This document shows, piece after piece, positions 1 to 4,646 of a stretch of DNA of 5,531 nt. Under the pieces are notes generated by a model. That model was not told the DNA's origin and did not search any database. It worked only from the letters and a program-made list of their open reading frames with translations. How positions within the stretch are numbered: position 1 is the first letter of the stretch; each line of letters opens with the position of its first letter. Source of the DNA: JBGCDD01 sp045105075 (GTDB lineage Bacteria > Pseudomonadota > Alphaproteobacteria > Rhodobacterales > Rhodobacteraceae). The position numbers and the translations under genes were made by a program. The stretch covers positions 1-5,531 of the forward strand of contig JBGCDD010000020.1 in assembly GCA_045105075.1 (NCBI GenBank), given 5' to 3'.

Positions 1-426
1 GTGCTTGGCCCGGTGTTTTCGCTGGATCGCTATTCGGCCAGCGTGCTCTGTCTGGCGATTTTCCACGCCGCGCTGATTTCCGAGATTTTCCGCGCCGGGA
101 TCAACGCCGTCGACAAGGGCCAGTGGGAGGGCGCGACCTCGATCGGGATGTCCAAGGGGCAGGCCTATCGCTATATCATCATCCCGCAATCGGTGCGCTT
201 TATGCTGCCGCCGATGACCGGCGAAGTTGTGCATCTGATTAAAAGTTCGGCAATTGTCAGCGTGATTGCCGTCGCTGAGCTAACGACCATCGGGCGCAAC
301 CTGATTTCCGACACCTATATGAGCTTTGAAATTTGGTTCACCATCGCCGCGGTCTACATGGTGGTGACCCTGATCCTGTCCATCGGCGTCAGCCAGGTTG
401 AAAAACGCTACGCCGTGCAAACGTGA
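1..426 (+). CDS. Polar amino-acid-type ABC transporter permease, 3' part (start lies upstream of window)
   Basis: This is an inner-membrane permease subunit of a PAAT/HAAT-type ABC importer (HisM/HisQ/GlnP-like). The reading frame is open from base 1 and the first residues (VLGPVFSLDRY) are mid-protein, so the GTG at base 1 is an internal Val codon. About 141 residues of an expected 220-290 are present. The cytoplasmic EAA loop, which docks on the ATPase, is seen at about residues 28-63: EIFRAGINAVDKGQ, then EGATSIGMS, then IIIPQ. The canonical EAA reads EGA here. Hydrophobic segments lie near residues 13-28, 83-93 and 111-131. The gene is followed after 34 bases by the binding-protein gene on the same strand, so the two are probably co-transcribed. 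It is related to the second permease at 1351-2220, and the two likely form a heterodimeric channel. The family call is secure; the substrate is unknown. Confidence 0.92.
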   Translation: MLGPVFSLDRYSASVLCLAIFHAALISEIFRAGINAVDKGQWEGATSIGMSKGQAYRYIIIPQSVRFMLPPMTGEVVHLIKSSAIVSVIAVAELTTIGRNLISDTYMSFEIWFTIAAVYMVVTLILSIGVSQVEKRYAVQT

Positions 427-448
427 TGACAAACGACCAAACGACAAC

Positions 449-455
449 AAGGAGA
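449..455 (+). promoter_or_regulatory. Shine-Dalgarno site fixing the binding-protein start
   Basis: AAGGAGA sits 5 bases before the ATG at 461, a near-ideal ribosome binding site. It decides against the in-frame ATG at 398, which would overlap the upstream permease and put about 21 polar residues ahead of the signal peptide. Confidence 0.85.
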
Positions 456-460
456 CGACC

Positions 461-1294
461 ATGACATTCACCAGACGCCTCGCAAGCCTTGCATTGGCCT
501 CGGCCGCCGCATGCGCCCTTGCGCTGCCCGCCGCCGCACAAGACGCGCGCCAGTCGCTGTCCAGCGCCAGCGTGATCGAAAGCATCAAACAAGAGGGCGT
601 GATCAAGATCGGTCTGTCGATCTTCCGCCCCTGGTCGATGCGCGATCTGAACGGCGAACTTGTCGGCTTTGAACTCGACGTGGGCCGCAAGCTCGCCGAA
701 GATATGGGGGTTGAGGTCGAATTCGTGCCGACGTCCTGGGATGGCATCATCCCGGCGCTGGTGTCGGGCAAATTCGACGTGATCATCAGCGGCATGTCGA
801 TCACGCCTCAGCGCAACCTGACCGTGTCTTTTTCCGACCCCTACGCCTATTCGGGCATGACCATTCTGGCCAACAAGGCGATGACCGAAGGCTTCACGCT
901 TGAGGACTATAACAGCGCCGACGTCACCTTTGCTGCACGCCGGGGCGCGACCCCTGCGGCCGTGATCGCCGACATGTTCCCCGAAGCCGAATTGCTGCTG
1001 TTTGACGAAGATGGTGCTGCGGATCAGGAAGTTTTGAACGGCAATGCGCATGCCACAATGGCGTCCGAACCATCGCCATCGGAAGCTGCGCGCCGGTATC
1101 CCGAAACCGTCTATGTGCCGTTCAACCAGGCATTTCAGGCCGGTGGTGAAGCTTTTGCCTTTCGCAAAGGGGATCCGGACGCCGAGAACTTTTTCAACAA
1201 CTGGATCGGCACCAAAACCCGCACCGGTTGGCTGAAGGAACGTCACGATTACTGGTTCCGTGGCAATGACTGGAACGACCAGGTCGCCGAATAA
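461..1294 (+). CDS. ABC transporter periplasmic solute-binding protein (SBP_bac_3 family)
   Basis: This is a 277-residue extracytoplasmic solute-binding protein that would deliver ligand to the flanking permeases. Residues 1-26 form a Sec signal peptide (TRR, hydrophobic Ala/Leu core, ALPAAA) with likely cleavage after AAA26. Cys18 is not in a lipobox, so the protein should be soluble and periplasmic. The mature part is a typical type II fold: first strand VIKIGLS (47-53), GELVGFELDVGRKLAE (65-80), then DGIIPALVSGKFDVIISGMSITPQR ending at Arg118. Arg118 corresponds to the carboxylate-binding Arg of HisJ-type proteins. The usual GT(T/S) phosphate-loop-like turn reads GAT (162-164). Where the family normally has the amino-group-binding Asp, I read ASEP (201-204), with Ser at the Asp position followed by Glu203. 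The C-terminus carries GWLKERHDYWF, typical of one amino-acid-binding subgroup. The start was chosen from the AAGGAGA site and the signal peptide. The ligand is unknown; it is probably a carboxylate, possibly not a simple alpha-amino acid. Confidence 0.93.
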   Translation: MTFTRRLASLALASAAACALALPAAAQDARQSLSSASVIESIKQEGVIKIGLSIFRPWSMRDLNGELVGFELDVGRKLAEDMGVEVEFVPTSWDGIIPALVSGKFDVIISGMSITPQRNLTVSFSDPYAYSGMTILANKAMTEGFTLEDYNSADVTFAARRGATPAAVIADMFPEAELLLFDEDGAADQEVLNGNAHATMASEPSPSEAARRYPETVYVPFNQAFQAGGEAFAFRKGDPDAENFFNNWIGTKTRTGWLKERHDYWFRGNDWNDQVAE

Positions 1295-1300
1295 ACCACA

Positions 1301-1334
1301 GCAAAGCGGCGGGTTGCAAAGCCCGCCGCTCTGC
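1301..1334 (+). promoter_or_regulatory. Intercistronic stem-loop with GNRA tetraloop
   Basis: A perfect 9-bp GC-rich stem (AGCGGCGGG at 1305-1313 with CCCGCCGCT at 1322-1330) extends inward by a T.G wobble and a T-A pair to a GCAA tetraloop at 1316-1319. It extends outward, past one A/C mismatch, by GCA/TGC. No T tract follows, so it is not a classical intrinsic terminator. It begins 6 bases after the binding-protein stop and ends just before the AAGGAAAG ribosome site (1335-1342) of the next permease. In importer operons such structures commonly protect the 3' end of the binding-protein message or attenuate read-through, raising binding protein over permease. That role is inferred here. Confidence 0.75.
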
Positions 1335-1350
1335 AAGGAAAGCCATCAGC

Positions 1351-2220
1351 ATGCGCAAATTCTTCAAGCGGCTCCACTGGTTGGACTATGTGATTGTCGC
1401 TGTGGTGACAATTGCCGTGGTCACCATCGTGCTGCGCATCAATGGCACGCTGAACTACAATTGGCGCTGGGAGAAAATTCCCAATTACATTTTCCGCTAC
1501 CGCGAAGATCAGGAACGCTGGGTCGCCAATCTGTTGGTGCAGGGTCTGATCGCCACCATCCGTATCAGCATTTACGCCAGCGTCCTGGCGCTGATCCTGG
1601 GCATCGTGCTGGGTGTGGCGCGCTGTTCTGCCAACCTGACCATCCGCATGCTGGCGCGCACTTATCTTGAGTTTTTGCGCAATGTGCCACCCGTTGTGGT
1701 GATCTTTATCTTCTTCTTTTTCCTGTCCGAACAACTGATTTCCGCGCTCAACATCGAACGCTGGGCGCGTGGGATTGCCCGCTCGGACGACAACGCGATC
1801 TGGACGTTTTTCTTTGGCGACATGCGCCGCTTTCCGGCGTTGATTTCCGGTGTGATCGTGCTGGCGCTGTTCCAAAGCGCGTTTGTCGGCGAAATCGTAC
1901 GTGCCGGCATTCAGTCGGTCGACAAAGGTCAGCGCGAGGCCGCGCGGTCCATCGGGATGAGCCGCTATCAAGAGCTGCGCTATATCGTGCTGCCCCAGGC
2001 CTTGCGCAAAGTGCTGCCACCAATGGCAAATCAGTTCATCACATTGGTCAAGGACAGCTCGCTTGTGTCGCTGATTTCGGTGCCGGAACTGACGTTCAAA
2101 ACCGTCGAACTGGTCGCCTCGACCCGGATGATATTTGAGGCCTGGCTGGTTGCTGCAGCGTTCTATTTCGTCATCTGTTTCGGGCTATCGATGCTGTTTC
2201 GGCGCCTTGAAAACAGCTAG
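1351..2220 (+). CDS. Polar amino-acid-type ABC transporter permease
   Basis: This is a complete 289-residue inner-membrane permease, partner of the permease at 1-426. A hydrophobic anchor lies at residues 13-29. A polar periplasmic stretch (about 30-62) rich in Trp, Tyr and Arg follows. The BPD_transp_1 core then starts near residue 63 with membrane segments around 66-90, 112-131, 163-180 and 262-283. The EAA loop is canonical: EAARSIGMS at about 196-204, followed by YIVLPQ at 211-216. The extra N-terminal segment and the insert at about 133-160 (ALNIERWARGIARSDD...) make it longer than minimal HisQ/HisM proteins, as in AapQ/AapM-like permeases. The ATG at 1351 is preceded by AAGGAAAG at a good distance. 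The gene is downstream of the binding protein and separated from it by a hairpin. Its stop overlaps that of the convergent deacylase gene. No ATPase gene follows, so that subunit must be encoded upstream or elsewhere. Confidence 0.94.
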   Translation: MRKFFKRLHWLDYVIVAVVTIAVVTIVLRINGTLNYNWRWEKIPNYIFRYREDQERWVANLLVQGLIATIRISIYASVLALILGIVLGVARCSANLTIRMLARTYLEFLRNVPPVVVIFIFFFFLSEQLISALNIERWARGIARSDDNAIWTFFFGDMRRFPALISGVIVLALFQSAFVGEIVRAGIQSVDKGQREAARSIGMSRYQELRYIVLPQALRKVLPPMANQFITLVKDSSLVSLISVPELTFKTVELVASTRMIFEAWLVAAAFYFVICFGLSMLFRRLENS

Positions 2221-3209
2221 GGCACATCCTGCGCCACCACCATCAGCATGTCACCCCGTTGAACATAGCCGCGATTGGTGTGGGCCAGCACAAAGCCATC
2301 ATGACCAAATCGCAGGGTTTCCGAACCACGGCGCAGCTCGGACGCATAGTGCAGCCGGCCCGCCACCTGCCCGGCTTTGACAGTCTCGCCGGCGCTTACC
2401 ATCCGGTCAAACACCCCCTCGCCGGGCGCGTTCAGACCATGATCGGGCGAAGTGATCTCGACCATCCGCGGCTGCACAAGGGCCACTTCGCCCGGCAACA
2501 GGCCCACATGGCGCAGCATATTCACCAACCCGGCTTCGGTTGCGTTGGTGATGCCCGGATTCACGCCGCCACCCCCGCCAAGCTCGGTGGCAATCATCGC
2601 AACCCCGGCCCGCTCGGCCGCGGAATTGAGCGAGCGGGCATCGTTGAAGCCGCCCAGAACCCAGGTCAACGGCAGTCCAAAGGCGCGCGCCAGATCCAGA
2701 TTGGCGCCAAACAACGCCGGATCCTTGGTGCGCGTGGCCAGCGTGCTGGGCGCAAAAACCGAAGCCTGCCCTCCCGAGTGCAGATCAATCGCGGCATCCG
2801 CCAGCGGCAACAATTCAGTCTCGACATAATACGCGATCTGCTCGGTGATGCTGCCCAACGGATCGCCGGGAAAGGCACGGTTCAGGTTGACACCATCCAG
2901 AGGCGAAACCCGTTTGGCCGCCCGAAAAGCAGGCGCGTTCAATCCCGGAATGATGATGATCTGCCCGCTGATATCCTTTGGAACCAAATCATCCAGCAGC
3001 CGCATCAGCGCCGATGGCCCCTCGAATTCGTCACCATGAGTGCCCGCGATCAGCAAAACCGTCGGCCCTGTGCCGTTCTTGAGGCTGGCAATCGACACCG
3101 GATGATAGCCCAAAGGCACGGAATTGTCTGACCAGCGCACACGCAAATCGCCCACATGCCGCCCGTCTGCCGTCAGATCAATGTTCGGCGTGATCATGCT
3201 TTTCTTCAT
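2217..3209 (-). CDS. Zinc-dependent deacylase, succinylglutamate desuccinylase/aspartoacylase family (DoeB/EutE-like)
   Basis: This is a 330-residue cytoplasmic M14-type zinc amidohydrolase predicted to remove an acyl group from an N-acyl amino acid or diamine. Counting from the ATG at 3209, the zinc ligands are His58 and Glu61 in THGDEFEGP, and His144 in DLHSGG. The substrate Arg motif is NLNR (108-111), and the catalytic Glu is Glu209 in ATELGGGG. The C-terminal part (about 240-330) forms the small beta-barrel domain with a lipoyl-like ETVKAGQ turn seen in this family. The N-terminal ITPNIDL and overall pattern are closest by eye to DoeB/EutE, the N-acetyl-diaminobutyrate deacetylase of ectoine breakdown. 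No other ectoine genes are present, so the substrate is open. Start choice: in-frame GTG at 3269 and ATG at 3257 have no ribosome site, and the best promoter match has its -10 over 3257. The ATG at 3209 has GGGTGGGA upstream and matches usual family N-termini. ATG at 3197 is also possible. The family call is firm; the exact reaction is not. Confidence 0.9.
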   Translation of the reverse strand: MKKSMITPNIDLTADGRHVGDLRVRWSDNSVPLGYHPVSIASLKNGTGPTVLLIAGTHGDEFEGPSALMRLLDDLVPKDISGQIIIIPGLNAPAFRAAKRVSPLDGVNLNRAFPGDPLGSITEQIAYYVETELLPLADAAIDLHSGGQASVFAPSTLATRTKDPALFGANLDLARAFGLPLTWVLGGFNDARSLNSAAERAGVAMIATELGGGGGVNPGITNATEAGLVNMLRHVGLLPGEVALVQPRMVEITSPDHGLNAPGEGVFDRMVSAGETVKAGQVAGRLHYASELRRGSETLRFGHDGFVLAHTNRGYVQRGDMLMVVAQDVP

Positions 3210-3255
3210 CCCGTCCCACCCTAGTTTGCCGTGCACAGTGATGCGCCCTTTGGCC

Positions 3256-3285
3256 ATGACAACAGGCACAATTCGCTTGGGTCAA
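3256..3285 (-). promoter_or_regulatory. Possible sigma-70-type promoter for the deacylase gene
   Basis: On the minus strand TTGACC (3280-3285, 5 of 6 to the -35 consensus) and TGTCAT (3256-3261, 4 of 6 to the -10) are spaced by 18 bases. Transcription would begin near 3249, giving a leader of about 40 bases to the ATG at 3209. It would exclude the longer start sites. This is a by-eye match only. Confidence 0.35.
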
Positions 3286-3305
3286 GGGGCCGTTCGACGT
3301 ATCAC
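3277..3305 (+). promoter_or_regulatory. Possible weak promoter for the oxygenase/ferredoxin pair
   Basis: TTGGGT (3277-3282) and TATCAC (3300-3305) are 17 bases apart and point toward the hydroxylase gene at 3329. Matches are 3 of 6 and 4 of 6, so this is weak alone. Its -35 overlaps that of the divergent promoter within the small inverted repeat CTTGGGTCAAG (3276-3286), a plausible place for an activator or shared repressor. The ribosome site AAAGGGA (3318-3324) follows. Confidence 0.25.
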
Positions 3306-3328
3306 AAGGGCCAAGGCAAAGGGATGAT

Positions 3329-4294
3329 ATGACACAAGACGTGCTGACCCCGATCACACAGGCGCTGAACGACGGCACCCTGACGCGGGGCGAGCTGAAG
3401 GCGTTGATGAAGCGATCAAACACCCCGGCCTTTTTACATCTGGCGCTGTGGGGTATGGCGCTTGGTGTCACCGGATCGTTGATTTATCTGACCTCTGGCA
3501 CCGCGTGGTTATGGCCTGCGATGTTCGTGCACGGCATCATTCTGGTACACCACTTTTCGCTGCAACATGAATGCTGTCACTACACCGTGTTCAAAACCCG
3601 CTGGCTGAACGATGTGTTCGCCAATATCTGCGGTTTCATCATCATGCTGCCCAACCGCCATTTCCGCTATGAGCATTGCGACCACCACACCTATACGCAA
3701 CTGCACGGCGACGACCCCGAGCTGATCCCGATGCCGCAAAACCTGGGCGGGTATCTGTGGTATCTGTCTTCGATCCCCTATTGGCGCAACAAATTCAGCG
3801 AAGTTTACCAGCACAGCCTGGGCCGGCTCAGCGATGATGAAAGACGCTTTATCCCGAAGGACGAATACCAAACCGTGATCTGGGAGGCGCGCGTGATGGT
3901 GCTGGCCTACGCCGCCATCATCGCGATCTGCGCGGCCACGGGCTGGTGGGCGCCGGTGTGGTATTGGTGGCTGCCGGTTGTGCTGGGCGAGCCGGTGATG
4001 CGCTTTATTCGGATGACCGAACATGTGGGCAAACCCTGTGTGCGCGATATGAAAGAAAACACCCGCACCAACTATGTCACGCGGCCCATGCAGTTTTTGT
4101 GCTGGAACATGAATTACCACGCCGAACATCACTATGCGGCGTCGGTGCCCTATCATGCGTTGCCTCGGTTGCATGACAAGCTCAAACACATCGTTCAGGT
4201 CGAAACACGTGGCTATATCGGCGCGCATATCGACATTCTAAACCAGCTGATCGGCCCCAAAGTGCGCAGCGATGGGGCCCAACACGGTGGCTGA
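3329..4294 (+). CDS. Membrane di-iron fatty acid desaturase/hydroxylase family protein (MocD-like)
   Basis: This is a 321-residue integral membrane oxygenase of the FA_desaturase/AlkB-XylM superfamily, which uses a His-ligated di-iron centre and O2 to hydroxylate or desaturate. The three histidine boxes are present: HECCH (80-84), HCDHH (116-120, with His111 upstream) and HAEHH (264-268), plus the conserved EH at 231-232. Hydrophobic segments lie near 36-54, 58-76, 95-108, 188-204 and 206-220. The length is within the usual 300-400 of the family. The ATG at 3329 has AAAGGGA just upstream. The next gene, a Rieske ferredoxin, overlaps its 3' end by 23 bases, so the two are almost certainly co-translated and work together, with the ferredoxin supplying electrons. 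The pair resembles MocD/MocE of rhizopine (3-O-methyl-scyllo-inosamine) breakdown. No inositol genes are present here, so a lipid, amine or N-/O-methyl substrate is equally possible. The fold call is firm; the substrate is unknown. Confidence 0.92.
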   Translation: MTQDVLTPITQALNDGTLTRGELKALMKRSNTPAFLHLALWGMALGVTGSLIYLTSGTAWLWPAMFVHGIILVHHFSLQHECCHYTVFKTRWLNDVFANICGFIIMLPNRHFRYEHCDHHTYTQLHGDDPELIPMPQNLGGYLWYLSSIPYWRNKFSEVYQHSLGRLSDDERRFIPKDEYQTVIWEARVMVLAYAAIIAICAATGWWAPVWYWWLPVVLGEPVMRFIRMTEHVGKPCVRDMKENTRTNYVTRPMQFLCWNMNYHAEHHYAASVPYHALPRLHDKLKHIVQVETRGYIGAHIDILNQLIGPKVRSDGAQHGG

Positions 4295-4601
4295 CAAGAC
4301 CTGGAAGGACCTGATCGCGCAGGTTGAGCTTTTCCCCGGCGACGCAACGCCAGTGCAGTTTGGCACCCGCGATCTGGCGGTGTTTGACACGGTGGACGGC
4401 ATCACCGTGGCGATGGCGCGCTGCACGCACGGCGCCGCCAACCTGTGTGATGGTTATTTTGACGGCAAAAACATCGAATGCCCCCTGCATCAGGGTCTGT
4501 TTGACGCGCGCACCGGCAAAGCACTGGCCGCCCCTGCCCGGGTGAGCCTACGTATGATCGAGGCGCGCGTTGTTGACGGGATGGTGCAGATTTTGATCTG
4601 A
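4272..4601 (+). CDS. Rieske-type [2Fe-2S] ferredoxin (MocE/BphA3-like)
   Basis: This is a 109-residue soluble electron carrier with one Rieske domain. Cluster ligands are visible as Cys51-Thr-His53 (CTHGAANL) and Cys70-Pro-Leu-His73 (CPLHQGLFD), a CxH-x16-CxxH spacing typical of dioxygenase-type ferredoxins. It lacks the paired disulfide cysteines expected in bc1 Rieske proteins: the second motif reads CPLH with no Cys following, although a lone Cys59 occurs between the motifs. No signal or membrane anchor is seen, so it should be cytoplasmic. The ATG at 4272 lies 23 bases inside the end of the hydroxylase gene and has no clear Shine-Dalgarno site, which suggests translational coupling. An in-frame GTG at 4287 is a weaker alternative. 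It most likely passes electrons to the di-iron hydroxylase. The ferredoxin reductase that would complete the chain (MocF-like) is not in the window. Confidence 0.92.
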   Translation: MGPNTVADKTWKDLIAQVELFPGDATPVQFGTRDLAVFDTVDGITVAMARCTHGAANLCDGYFDGKNIECPLHQGLFDARTGKALAAPARVSLRMIEARVVDGMVQILI

Positions 4602-4630
4602 TCGCACCAGAGCGATTGGCCCGCAGATCA
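4594..4630. other. Two-part stem-loop between convergent genes
   Basis: TGATCTG (4594-4600) pairs with CAGATCA (4624-4630). Nested inside, ATCGC (4601-4605) pairs with GCGAT (4612-4616) around a 6-base loop, leaving a one-sided 7-base bulge. It overlaps the ferredoxin stop and lies 3' of the phosphoribosyltransferase gene on the other strand. It may help end transcription in both directions. There is no T tract on either side, so it is not a standard intrinsic terminator. The 10-base palindrome CAACCGGTTG follows at 4636-4645. Confidence 0.4.
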
Positions 4631-4646
4631 CGGACCAACCGGTTGT

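Noticed and set aside
398..460. Upstream start at 398 for the binding protein
   Set aside because: It would overlap the permease end and put 21 polar residues before the signal peptide, while the ATG at 461 has an excellent AAGGAGA site.
1301..1334. Rho-independent terminator after the binding protein
   Set aside because: The stem is strong, but no T run follows and a permease gene with a good ribosome site begins 17 bases later.
389..1336. Long open frame on the minus strand (315 codons) opposite the binding-protein gene
   Set aside because: It is antisense to a clear SBP_bac_3 gene with signal peptide and ribosome site. The translated product is rich in His, Arg and Gly with no family pattern, typical of a shadow frame in GC-rich DNA.
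2259..3131. Long open frame on the plus strand (290 codons) opposite the deacylase
   Set aside because: It is antisense to a gene with all zinc-hydrolase motifs. The product is low in hydrophobic pattern and full of Gln/Arg/His, and it has no recognisable domain.
2217..3209. Calling the zinc hydrolase AstE or a true DoeB
   Set aside because: The motifs are shared across the family, and no arginine-succinyl or ectoine pathway genes are present to fix the substrate.
3210..3269. Longer deacylase starting at GTG 3269 or ATG 3257
   Set aside because: Neither has a ribosome site, the added residues do not fit the family N-terminus, and the best promoter match would lie inside the added segment.
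4272..4601. Rieske subunit of a respiratory bc1 complex or an oxygenase alpha subunit
   Set aside because: It is only 109 residues, has no membrane anchor, no disulfide Cys pair and no mononuclear iron domain.
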